From contig QMQS01000047.1 in assembly GCA_003650585.1 (NCBI GenBank), forward strand, positions 1 to 8,334: a stretch of 8,334 nucleotides of DNA, given 5' to 3'. Shown here in pieces: positions 1 to 6,331 of the stretch. Below the pieces are notes generated by a model. That model saw only the letters and a list, made by a program, of their open reading frames with translations. It did no database searches and was not told the DNA's origin. The translations under genes and the position numbers were made by a program. This DNA is from Candidatus Woesearchaeota archaeon. GTDB taxonomy: Archaea; Nanobdellota; Nanobdellia; Woesearchaeales; B29-G15. Numbering within the stretch: position 1 is the first letter of the stretch; the number at the start of each line of letters is the position of its first letter.

Positions 1-281
1 CTTATGTACCAGCCCTTAACCTTGTCTTTTCTCCGAATGTAAGAAACGAGATTGTGGTTAAAGAGTTTATAGAGAATGCTCCTCGCGTCATTTACCTCCA
101 TCTTGAGTTGCTTAGAAATCTCGAACTCAGAGATATCCTTTTTCTTATAGAGGTATTCCACCACCTTAACACTCCGCTCCCCAACCACCTCCCTCGCGAG
201 ATTAATCATGCTGCGCTTAGAGACCTTCGACTTTGAAAATCCCTTCCGTACCTGTGTCTTTGGGGATGACACCTCAGCCAT
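1..281 (-). CDS. tfe: Transcription factor E (TFE, TFIIE-alpha homologue), partial
   Basis: TFE assists TBP and TFB in opening the promoter and stabilises the RNA polymerase pre-initiation complex. Only the N-terminal 93 residues lie in the window; the gene runs off the left edge, so the C-terminal zinc ribbon is not visible. Residues from about 25 to 93 form the family's winged helix: REVVGERSVKVVEYLY, then an EISKQL helix, then NDARSILYKLFNHNLVSYIR and RRKDKVKGWYI, matching the archaeal TFE pattern (xxR.ILYKL...L..Y.R.+DK..GW). A basic, Ser/Lys-rich tail of about 24 residues precedes it. The chosen start is ATG at 281. TTG at 287 is the only other upstream option before an in-frame stop; Met25 would cut close to the domain. 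No SD is visible. It follows the MCM-like gene on the same strand after a 105-base gap with its own TATA-like element. The family assignment is firm; the exact start is not. Confidence 0.9.
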   Translation of the reverse strand, partial: MAEVSSPKTQVRKGFSKSKVSKRSMINLAREVVGERSVKVVEYLYKKKDISEFEISKQLKMEVNDARSILYKLFNHNLVSYIRRKDKVKGWYI

Positions 282-315
282 TTTCAAAGTTTAATGAGCA
301 GGTTGTCCTTGCACT

Positions 316-343
316 TGAACCAACTCGAGAACTCAGGGGTTCA
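316..343. repeat. Inverted repeat in the tfe leader
   Basis: TGAACC (316-321) and GGTTCA (338-343) are perfect 6-base inverted arms around a 16-base spacer, which itself contains the palindrome CTCGAG. They lie between the TATA-like elements and the tfe start, about where transcription should begin. They could form an operator or a weak leader hairpin; short arms like these also arise by chance. Confidence 0.3.
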
Positions 344-344
344 T

Positions 345-377
345 AATCATATTTTTATGCCCCAAGGGGTTTATAAA
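345..377 (-). promoter_or_regulatory. Candidate tfe promoter (two TATA-like elements)
   Basis: Read on the minus strand, the gap upstream of tfe holds TTTATAAA (377-370) and an A/T-rich CATAAAAATATGATTA (360-345). Either could be the TATA box. With the usual 25-27 base spacing, transcription would start around 320-350, leaving a leader of about 40-65 bases before ATG 281. That differs from the leaderless layout of other genes here. Which element is used cannot be decided from sequence. Confidence 0.4.
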
Positions 378-386
378 CTTTTTGGT

Positions 387-1565
387 TTAACTAACTTTAT
401 TCTCCAGTGCACTCAAAATAATGCTTCTCGCTTTAGCGATATCATCTGAGTTAACCTCTCGCCTCAAATGGAGCCGTGCGTGGGCAATACTCAGATTCAT
501 TAAACCATGTATCAACCTTGGGGAGACCTCAAAGAAGAACTTATCCTCAGCTAGCTTAATCTCTTTTGAGAAGGCCATAACCTTGGCTTTGAACCTCTTT
601 GGAAACTCCACCTCCAGCCCCTCAGCAAACGAGATATACCTCCTAATGAACTCCACATCCCCCTCTTTTAATTGCTTTTTGCTCTTTGTTACAATATCGC
701 TCGCAATCTTGATAAAGGTCTTTAGGTCCGGTTTCCTTATCAGGAAGACAAGGGTGAATCTGGACAGCAAAGCGGATTCAAAGGGTAGCTGACGAACTAT
801 CGCATCCCTTGTGGTACCCCTAAACTTATCCCCTATTGGATTGGCTGTGGCAAGTATTCTCACATTTGCCTCAAAGCGATAGTGGGAGCCACCCTTGTCA
901 TAGGTTATGAAACCCTTTTCCATTGCAGAATACAAGCTAGCGTAGTCCTCTTTTTTCATGAGATTAAGCTCATCGATACAGCATATACCATTGTTAGCCA
1001 TAGGCAAGAGTCCTGGCTTTACTTGTTTACCTCTAACAGTGACCGCAAGCCCAACCCCTGTTGTGCCAGAGCCAAGCCCAAAACTAGTCTTTGGGTAGAG
1101 TTTCTCTACTGATTGGAGGAATTCTGTCTTGCCTGTGCCTGGATCACCCAAAAGGAGTATATGCACGCCCTGAGAGAACATCTGTAGGGTTATTGCCTGT
1201 TTAATGAGCTCCAAGCCATGAAGCTTGTAAGCCACATACTTTGGTATAACCTCCCAAGCCCTCTTAGAGAAATCCTTAAACAATGACTCAAAAACGCTTT
1301 CCTCTATCTTCTCATTCATTCTATCCACAAACTCTCTAGTTTTTTTGTCTGTCTTTAATGGAGAAAGCGAAGGAAATAGCTTATCCTCAGCTATCTCCTT
1401 AGAGAGCCCAAGTGTGGCATTCGTAAAACTCACCAAACCAAAGTTTACTGCTCTCTTTATTTTTCTCAAATCCTCTTTAGAAAGATAGCCCCTCAGCTGG
1501 TTGAGTGCATATCGCTTGGAACCAATCAATGGCTTGTTTGCCTTTATGAACTCAAAAAACCCCAT
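387..1565 (-). CDS. MCM-like AAA+ ATPase lacking the MCM N-terminal domain
   Basis: A 392-residue protein whose C-terminal two thirds resemble the MCM replicative helicase motor. With numbering from ATG 1565: the linker PKYVAYKLHGLELIKQAI corresponds to the MCM IAPSIYG..D.K.AI segment; Walker A GDPGTGKT is at 140-147; a helix-2-insert-like stretch with GLGSGTTGVGL follows; Walker B is ICCIDE (D198, E199); sensor 1 is ATANP (N242); the arginine finger is in LLSRF (R269); sensor 2 is SPRLI (R350), followed by the MCM-like C-terminal helix IAHARLHL. MCM proteins are usually 600-700 residues with an OB fold and zinc finger; here the first ~95 residues are charged, without zinc-type cysteine pairs, and unrecognised. 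A GTG at 1586 is in frame, but the TATA box at 1592-1599 places transcription start near 1565-1572, so ATG 1565 is preferred. It could be an accessory or repurposed MCM paralogue; a MoxR-type ATPase is less likely. Helicase activity is not shown. Confidence 0.8.
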   Translation of the reverse strand: MGFFEFIKANKPLIGSKRYALNQLRGYLSKEDLRKIKRAVNFGLVSFTNATLGLSKEIAEDKLFPSLSPLKTDKKTREFVDRMNEKIEESVFESLFKDFSKRAWEVIPKYVAYKLHGLELIKQAITLQMFSQGVHILLLGDPGTGKTEFLQSVEKLYPKTSFGLGSGTTGVGLAVTVRGKQVKPGLLPMANNGICCIDELNLMKKEDYASLYSAMEKGFITYDKGGSHYRFEANVRILATANPIGDKFRGTTRDAIVRQLPFESALLSRFTLVFLIRKPDLKTFIKIASDIVTKSKKQLKEGDVEFIRRYISFAEGLEVEFPKRFKAKVMAFSKEIKLAEDKFFFEVSPRLIHGLMNLSIAHARLHLRREVNSDDIAKARSIILSALENKVS

Positions 1566-1591
1566 CCCGAGTATTTCCTTACCCACAGAAG

Positions 1592-1606
1592 TATATAAAT
1601 CTTTTC
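1592..1606 (-). promoter_or_regulatory. BRE/TATA promoter of the MCM-like gene
   Basis: On the minus strand GAAAAG (1606-1601) resembles a BRE and is followed at once by TTTATATA (1599-1592). The TATA centre is about 31 bases from ATG 1565, so the transcript should be leaderless or have a leader of a few bases. The element lies in the 35-base gap after the Ca2+ ATPase stop, so the two genes can be transcribed separately. Confidence 0.65.
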
Positions 1607-1621
1607 ATAATGAGCTAGGGT

Positions 1622-4261
1622 TTAGCTCCATCTTTTGACAATCCACCAAGTCAAACCAACTGAAGCGAGGTAACCAATTGCACCAAATGCCACTATTAAA
1701 AGCCACTCGAATGCGCCAAGAGGCACTACACCAAAGTACCTGGCTAGCCATGAGTAGAGTACAACAAGCTGGAGTGCAATTGAAGTTAATAATGCTAGCA
1801 ATAGCCATTTGTTTGAGAATAGTGAAAGCCTCTCTTGTTCTCTAATCATAACTATCCTAAGGAACTCATACACCACTAAAGCAGAGAATACCATAGTTTG
1901 GGCCATCACTAAGCTCTTACGCAAGCCAATGAAGAACAGAGGTATTGTAATGGCAGTCAATACACACCCTATCCCGAAAATAGAAACCAAAACCCTTTTG
2001 TTGATTATGCCCTCACCATGCTTTATTGGTCTCTTTTTCATGATGCCCGGTGGTGTCGGGTCAACCCCTAGGGCAAGGGCTGGCAACCCGTCTGTGAGCA
2101 GGTTAATCCATAGGAGTTGGACTGGTGTAATTGCAAGTTTACCAAACAGAGAAACTATGAAAACAACCAAAACCTCTGCAATGTTGGTTGTGAGCAAGTA
2201 ATTAACGAATTTGCGTATGTTGAAAAATATTGTTCTACCCTCTTCTATAGCATTCTTAATAGTAACAAAATTGTCATCCAAGAGAACCATGTCAGAAGTC
2301 TCTTTTGCAAGGTCAGAGCCACGAACACCCATGCCTATGCCAACATCCGAGTTCTTAAGGGCTGGGGCATCATTCACACCGTCTCCTGTCATCCCTACTA
2401 TACAGCCATTGGCCTTAAGAGCCTTCAGCACCCTAACTTTATGAGAGGGAGAAACCCGAGCGAAGATATCAATCTTTGAAACCATCCTCTTTAGTTCTTC
2501 CTCGCTCATTTGCTCAAGCTGATTGCCATTTATGGCCCTTGTACCAAGCCCTACCTCTTTGGCTACTGCCACTGCTGTGAGCAGGTTATCCCCAGTAATC
2601 ATTTTCACCTCTATACCTGCCTCTATGCATGCCCGGATGCTTTCCTTCACACCCTCTCTTGGGGGGTCCATCATGCCACACAAACCAAGAAAAACAAACC
2701 CCTGCTCTAAATCCTCTTGTGTATAGTTTTGGGGTAACTCCTTATATCCAAACCCAAGCACCCTCAATGCGGATTTAGCCATTGAGTCGTTAATGCTAAG
2801 TAGATATTGCTTACGCTCCTGGGCAAGGGGTTTTACACCACCTTCATCAAGAATGTGGGAGCTCTTTGAAAGCACCACCTCGGGTGCACCCTTAATGTAA
2901 GCAACAACCCTGCCATTTGTTTCATGCACAGTAACCATGAACTTGGCTTCAGGTGAGAAGGGTTTTTCATGCACTCTCTTACAACCTTGAGTGAGCCCAG
3001 CCTTTTGAGCACAAACAAGCAATGCTATCTCAGTTGGGTCTCCAATGTAAGTCACCTCACCCTTGTCATCAACACTCTCTCTCGCATTGTTACAATTCAG
3101 TGCCACCTCAAGTATCGGCTTAAGTTGAGAGGTATCCACTTGCTTGCCGTTGAGCAGAAACTCCCCTTTTGCTGAATAACCCACCCCTGTCACTTTGTAT
3201 TTATTGTTGTTAAAGAATATCTCCCTAACTGTCATCCTGTTCTCTGTCAATGTGCCTGTTTTATCAGTGCATATCACATCCACTGAGCCCAAGCTTTCCA
3301 CAACAGAAAGCTTCCTCACAAGGGCATTACGCTTGAGCATTTTCCTGGTGCCAATTGCCATTGCAAGAGTAACCACAGCTGGGAGTCCTTCAGGGATGGC
3401 AGCAACCCCTAGACTAATAGCCACCATTATAATTGTAAAGAAGTCTGCCTTGCCAATGAGAAGTTGCACAATTGCTATCATGATTATTAACCCAGTTATA
3501 ATATACCCTATCCTCTTTCCTAGTTTATCCAACTCCTTTGTGAAGGGTGTTTTCTTTTCAGAGGCAGTGAGTACATCCTTTGCAATCTTACCAATCTCAG
3601 TGGCTCTTCCAGTGGCAACCACAACACCAGTGGCATTACCCCTAGTAATTATAGTGTTCATATACACCATGTTGTATCTCTCAGCAAGGGGTGTGTCGCA
3701 TTGAAGCTTGCTAACCCCTTTTGTTACTGGCATGCTCTCGCCTGTTAGTATAGATTCATCCACAGAAAGGGCGTCTGCGCTAATCAGTCTTATATCTGCA
3801 GGGACTTTATCACCCTGTTCCAAAAGCACAATATCCCCTGGAACAATATCCTCGGGATTAATGAGATGAACCTTGCCATCCCTCAATACTTTGGCTTTAG
3901 TAACACTCATGTTCTTCAATGCTTGGATGCTGCGCTCTGCCTTGTAATTCTGCACAAACCCAAACACACCATTGAAAAAGAGGATTATAAGTATAAGCAC
4001 AGTGTTCTCAAGCTGTGACTTATGCCCTGGAAGTAACCCAATCAGATAAGAGCCAATGGCTGCTATTATTAGTATTAAAACAAGTATATTCCGGAATTGG
4101 TTAATGAAAATCTTAAAAGGAGAGAGGGGTTTTCCAACAATAATCTTATTTGGTCCATACTTCTCACGCCTCTCTTGTGCCTCACTCTGAGAGAGCCCAC
4201 TCTCTTCATTGCTACCTAGTTCTTCAAGCACCTCTTCTTTTGCCTTACAGTGAAATACCAC
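1622..4261 (-). CDS. P-type Ca2+-transporting ATPase (type IIA, SERCA-like)
   Basis: An 879-residue pump that uses ATP to export cations, most likely Ca2+, across the cell membrane. Order: cation-ATPase N-terminal domain (1-50), M1-M2 (about 55-105), actuator domain with LTGES (172-176), M3-M4 (about 250-302) with PEGLP (290-294), phosphorylation motif DKTGT with D333, nucleotide domain with KGAP (457-460), MTGDGVNDAPA (624-634), and M5-M10 (about 683-876). The SERCA Ca2+ ligands have counterparts: E291 in M4; N693 and E696 in M5 (TTNIAE); N720, T723 and D724 in M6 (LLWINLLTDGLPA); and E799 in M8 (VVYEF). This points to Ca2+ rather than H+ or Na+/K+. Length is normal. The start is GTG at 4261, about 29 bases from a TATA-like element and with no SD, suggesting a leaderless message. 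It diverges from groES. The family is certain; substrate is inferred from ligands. Confidence 0.95.
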   Translation of the reverse strand: MVFHCKAKEEVLEELGSNEESGLSQSEAQERREKYGPNKIIVGKPLSPFKIFINQFRNILVLILIIAAIGSYLIGLLPGHKSQLENTVLILIILFFNGVFGFVQNYKAERSIQALKNMSVTKAKVLRDGKVHLINPEDIVPGDIVLLEQGDKVPADIRLISADALSVDESILTGESMPVTKGVSKLQCDTPLAERYNMVYMNTIITRGNATGVVVATGRATEIGKIAKDVLTASEKKTPFTKELDKLGKRIGYIITGLIIMIAIVQLLIGKADFFTIIMVAISLGVAAIPEGLPAVVTLAMAIGTRKMLKRNALVRKLSVVESLGSVDVICTDKTGTLTENRMTVREIFFNNNKYKVTGVGYSAKGEFLLNGKQVDTSQLKPILEVALNCNNARESVDDKGEVTYIGDPTEIALLVCAQKAGLTQGCKRVHEKPFSPEAKFMVTVHETNGRVVAYIKGAPEVVLSKSSHILDEGGVKPLAQERKQYLLSINDSMAKSALRVLGFGYKELPQNYTQEDLEQGFVFLGLCGMMDPPREGVKESIRACIEAGIEVKMITGDNLLTAVAVAKEVGLGTRAINGNQLEQMSEEELKRMVSKIDIFARVSPSHKVRVLKALKANGCIVGMTGDGVNDAPALKNSDVGIGMGVRGSDLAKETSDMVLLDDNFVTIKNAIEEGRTIFFNIRKFVNYLLTTNIAEVLVVFIVSLFGKLAITPVQLLWINLLTDGLPALALGVDPTPPGIMKKRPIKHGEGIINKRVLVSIFGIGCVLTAITIPLFFIGLRKSLVMAQTMVFSALVVYEFLRIVMIREQERLSLFSNKWLLLALLTSIALQLVVLYSWLARYFGVVPLGAFEWLLIVAFGAIGYLASVGLTWWIVKRWS

Positions 4262-4285
4262 TCTTGCTATCTAATCAGGGAGAGG

Positions 4286-4293
4286 TTTTAAAA
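4286..4293 (-). promoter_or_regulatory. TATA-like element of the Ca2+ ATPase gene
   Basis: TTTTAAAA, with ACAAA before it on the minus strand, is centred about 29 bases upstream of GTG 4261. That spacing fits a leaderless transcript beginning at or next to the start codon, and supports GTG 4261 as the true start. Confidence 0.5.
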
Positions 4294-4314
4294 TTTGTGA
4301 AAAGTTAAACCAAA

Positions 4315-4325
4315 AATTTTAAAAA
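4315..4325 (+). promoter_or_regulatory. Candidate TATA element of the groES-groEL operon
   Basis: AATTTTAAAAA, preceded by an A-rich stretch, is the best TATA candidate upstream of groES. Start of transcription would fall near 4345-4350, leaving a leader of about 35-40 bases that contains the groES SD. The region is A/T-rich throughout, so the exact box is uncertain. Confidence 0.45.
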
Positions 4326-4344
4326 TCAGTGGTTATTACCCTAT

Positions 4345-4370
4345 GTTGACTTAAAATCAACGTTGGTTGA
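4345..4370. promoter_or_regulatory. GTTGA/TCAAC half-site cluster, candidate groES operator
   Basis: Three 5-base half-sites lie in 26 bases: GTTGA (4345-4349), TCAAC (4357-4361) and GTTGA (4366-4370). The first two belong to a 17-base palindrome with one mismatched pair (4345-4361, centre 4353). The last two form an inverted pair with a 4-base spacer and include the perfect palindrome CAACGTTG (4358-4365). The cluster sits at the predicted transcription start, where a bound repressor would block the chaperonin operon. It is not the bacterial CIRCE element. An mRNA hairpin next to the SD is the alternative. Confidence 0.45.
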
Positions 4371-4372
4371 GT

Positions 4373-4382
4373 GAGGTGGTGA
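4373..4382 (+). promoter_or_regulatory. Shine-Dalgarno sequence of groES
   Basis: GAGGTGGTGA, with GAGGTG complementary to the archaeal 16S rRNA 3' end, ends two bases before ATG 4385. This selects ATG 4385 over the in-frame TTG at 4367, which would place the SD inside the coding region. Confidence 0.7.
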
Positions 4383-4384
4383 CG

Positions 4385-4648
4385 ATGGAAATTATACCAT
4401 TAAACAAGAAGATTCTTTTAAAACCAATTAAATCTGAAACAAAGGAAACCAGAACTTCTGGAGGAATCTATTTGACTGAGAAAGAGGAGATGGACCTCAA
4501 CAAGGCAGAGGTCATCGCCCTTGGAGAGAAAGTGGACCTTAAGATTAAAAAGGGAGACAAAGTGATTTATGAGGACATTGGGGCTGACAAGGTGGGAGAG
4601 GACTATATCATAGTAGATGAGAACAGGATTATAGCACTGGTGAGGTGA
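4385..4648 (+). CDS. groES: Co-chaperonin GroES (Cpn10), short form
   Basis: GroES caps the GroEL ring as a heptameric lid and closes the folding chamber. The 87-residue product keeps the family order: PLNKKILLKP at the start (bacterial PL.DR.+VK), a mobile loop with SGGIYL (25-30) that supplies the hydrophobic I-Y-L contact to GroEL, AEVIALG (41-47), KKGDKVIY (55-62), and the C-terminal IIVDENRIIALV. The usual length is about 95-97 residues. Against E. coli GroES, the loss is mostly after the GEVLAVG-like strand, where the roof hairpin should be; only EKVDLKI separates it from the KGD turn. ATG 4385 is chosen because of its SD. The stop codon lies inside the SD of groEL, so the two are one operon with coupled translation. 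A bacterial origin by transfer is inferred from family. Confidence 0.95.
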   Translation: MEIIPLNKKILLKPIKSETKETRTSGGIYLTEKEEMDLNKAEVIALGEKVDLKIKKGDKVIYEDIGADKVGEDYIIVDENRIIALVR

Positions 4649-4650
4649 TC
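4642..4650 (+). promoter_or_regulatory. Strong archaeal SD of groEL, containing the groES stop
   Basis: GAGGTGATC is a nine-base match to the complement of the archaeal 16S rRNA 3' end, three bases before ATG 4654. The TGA stop of groES (4646-4648) lies within it, so ribosomes ending groES are placed to start groEL. It also argues against the in-frame GTG at 4645. Confidence 0.8.
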
Positions 4651-4653
4651 AAA

Positions 4654-6279
4654 ATGACTGCAAAACAGATTGTTTTCAATGAACAGGCAAGAAAGTACAT
4701 TATGGCTGGTGTTAACAAGCTCGCTAACACAGTTAAGGTCACTCTGGGACCTAAAGGAAGGAATGTTATTCTGGATGAGGGCTTCGGTACCCCAACAATA
4801 ACAAACGATGGGGTTACAATCGCTGAGGCAATAGAGCTAAAGCACCCATTCGAGAACATGGGGGCGCAAGTTGTGAAGGAAGTGGCAACAAAGACAAAGG
4901 ATGTTTCTGGGGATGGAACAACAACTGCCACAATCCTTGCTCAAGCGATAGTGAGAGAGGGTTTTAAGAACACTGCTGCTGGTGCCAACCCAATGGCTAT
5001 CAAGCGTGGAATAGACAAAGCAGTAAAGGTGGTTGTTGAGGAAATCAAAAAGCAGGCGAGAAAGGTGGACAACAAAGAGAAGATTAAGCAGGTTGCCACT
5101 ATCTCTGCAAACAATGACGAAGCAATTGGTGAACTGATTGCAGAGGCAATGGATAAGGTTGGCTCAGATGGTGTGATAACTGTTGAAGAAGCCAAGTCAA
5201 TGGAGACCCACCTTAACGTGGTAGAGGGAATGCAGTTTGATGAGGGGTATGTTAGCCCATATATGGCAACAAAGGAAGACACAATGGAGGCAATACTGGA
5301 TGAGCCATACATCCTCATATATGACAAAAAGATAACCACAGTGAAGCCAATGATCCAGCTCTTGGAGCACCTATCACAGATAGGGAGACCCTTGCTGATT
5401 ATTGCTGAGGATGTGGAGGACGAGGCACTGGCAACACTCGTGCTCAACAATCTCAGAGGTGTGCTAAAGACAGTTGCAGTCAAAGCCCCTGGATTCGGAG
5501 ATGACCAGAAGCACCAACTCGAGGATATAGCAATCCTAACAGGGGGCAAGGTTATCAGCAAGGAGAAGGGTATGAAACTAGAGGATGTAACCCTCAATGA
5601 CCTTGGTCAAGCAAAGAGAGTCAAGGTGGACAAAGACAAAACAACCATAGTAGAGGGTATGGGTGACAAGAAACTGGTTAAGGAAAGGATAGAGGCTATT
5701 AAAAAGCAGATAGAACGCACAGAGAGCAAGTTTGACAAAGAGGACCTTGAGAAGAGGCTAGCAAAACTGGCCGGTGGAGTGGCTGTGATAAATGTTGGTG
5801 CTGCCACTGAAACAGAGATGAAGGAGAAGAAGGCTAGAGTGGAGGACGCCCTTGCGTCTACTAGAGCAGCAGTTGAAGAGGGTATTGTCCCTGGTGGTGG
5901 GCTTGCACTACTGAATGCCCTACCAGCGTTGGATAACCTGAAACTCGAGGGGGACGAGGCAATCGGTGTACAGATAGTGAAGAATGCCCTATATGCGCCA
6001 ATAAAACAGATTGCGGAGAATGCAGGCAAAGATGGAGCAGTCATAGTGAACAAGATACTCTCGTTCAATGATAAGATAACAGGCTATAATGCAGCCAAAG
6101 ACAGGTTCGAGAACCTTATCGAAGCAGGGATCATAGATCCAGCAAAGGTTACGCGAACAGCATTGCAGAATGCTGCATCTGCTGCGTCTATGCTACTCAC
6201 GACAGAGGCAATGGTAGCAGAGATTAAAGAGGAAGAGAAGAAGGGGGAGGCTGGTGGAATGCCACCACACATGATGTAA
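4654..6279 (+). CDS. groEL: Group I chaperonin GroEL (Cpn60/HSP60)
   Basis: GroEL forms double heptameric rings that enclose unfolded proteins and refold them with ATP and GroES. The 541-residue product is full length. It has the equatorial ATP site TLGPKGRNV (30-38) and GDGTTTAT (87-94), the catalytic aspartate D398 in ARVEDAL, EEGIVPGGGLALL just after it, and apical features GMQFDEGYVSPYM, LLIIAEDVEDEALATLVL and KAPGFGD that bind substrate and GroES. This is the bacterial type, not the archaeal thermosome, which is also a group II, GroES-independent protein. The C-terminus ends GGMPPHMM and has one GGM rather than the long GGM repeats of many bacterial homologues. ATG 4654 is chosen from its SD; GTG 4645 would add three residues. 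In an archaeon this gene implies transfer from bacteria, as known in Methanosarcina. Identity is certain. Confidence 0.98.
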   Translation: MTAKQIVFNEQARKYIMAGVNKLANTVKVTLGPKGRNVILDEGFGTPTITNDGVTIAEAIELKHPFENMGAQVVKEVATKTKDVSGDGTTTATILAQAIVREGFKNTAAGANPMAIKRGIDKAVKVVVEEIKKQARKVDNKEKIKQVATISANNDEAIGELIAEAMDKVGSDGVITVEEAKSMETHLNVVEGMQFDEGYVSPYMATKEDTMEAILDEPYILIYDKKITTVKPMIQLLEHLSQIGRPLLIIAEDVEDEALATLVLNNLRGVLKTVAVKAPGFGDDQKHQLEDIAILTGGKVISKEKGMKLEDVTLNDLGQAKRVKVDKDKTTIVEGMGDKKLVKERIEAIKKQIERTESKFDKEDLEKRLAKLAGGVAVINVGAATETEMKEKKARVEDALASTRAAVEEGIVPGGGLALLNALPALDNLKLEGDEAIGVQIVKNALYAPIKQIAENAGKDGAVIVNKILSFNDKITGYNAAKDRFENLIEAGIIDPAKVTRTALQNAASAASMLLTTEAMVAEIKEEEKKGEAGGMPPHMM

Positions 6280-6283
6280 ACCC

Positions 6284-6291
6284 TTTTTCTT
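6284..6291 (+). terminator. T-rich terminator after groEL
   Basis: TTTTTCTT starts five bases after the groEL stop. Archaeal RNA polymerase terminates at such T-runs without a hairpin. It directly precedes the next gene's promoter, so it would insulate the two units. Evidence is position and composition only. Confidence 0.4.
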
Positions 6292-6306
6292 CGAAATATT
6301 TTTATA
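6292..6306 (+). promoter_or_regulatory. BRE/TATA promoter of the surface protein gene
   Basis: CGAAA (6292-6296), a good BRE, runs into TATTTTTATA (6297-6306). The TATA box centre is about 30 bases before ATG 6332, and there is no SD in between, so the transcript is predicted to be leaderless. This is the clearest promoter in the window. Confidence 0.65.
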
Positions 6307-6331
6307 CCCCACTCCCTAACAATAATCTTAC

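Noticed and set aside
54..236. A 60-residue plus-strand frame at the left edge
   Set aside because: It lies antisense to the clear TFE winged helix and has no motif of its own.
311..360. Possible tRNA remnant suggested by GGTTCA-like T-loop sequence
   Set aside because: No T-stem, anticodon stem or acceptor stem pairs around it on either strand; the repeat is only a short inverted pair.
387..1565. MoxR-type regulatory ATPase as the main call
   Set aside because: The linker before Walker A, the GxGSgTtGvGL stretch, the LLSRF context and the IAHARLHL helix after sensor 2 follow MCM more closely than MoxR.
3195..3704. A 169-residue plus-strand frame inside the Ca2+ ATPase gene
   Set aside because: It is the antisense of conserved transmembrane and actuator sequence, so its hydrophobic look is explained by the real gene. 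No SD or TATA supports it.
4262..4384. Bacterial CIRCE/HrcA operator, expected with groESL
   Set aside because: No TTAGCACTC-N9-GAGTGCTAA element or close variant is present; the palindromes here use GTTGA/TCAAC.
4367..4384. TTG start at 4367 for groES, with similar early starts for groEL (GTG 4645) and cutA (TTG 7412)
   Set aside because: In each case a well-placed SD precedes a downstream ATG, and the extension adds residues not expected in the family.
4941..6272. Three long open frames on the minus strand opposite groEL
   Set aside because: They mirror groEL codon structure, give Ser/Ala/Ile/Pro-rich proteins without recognisable motifs, and lie entirely under a certain gene.
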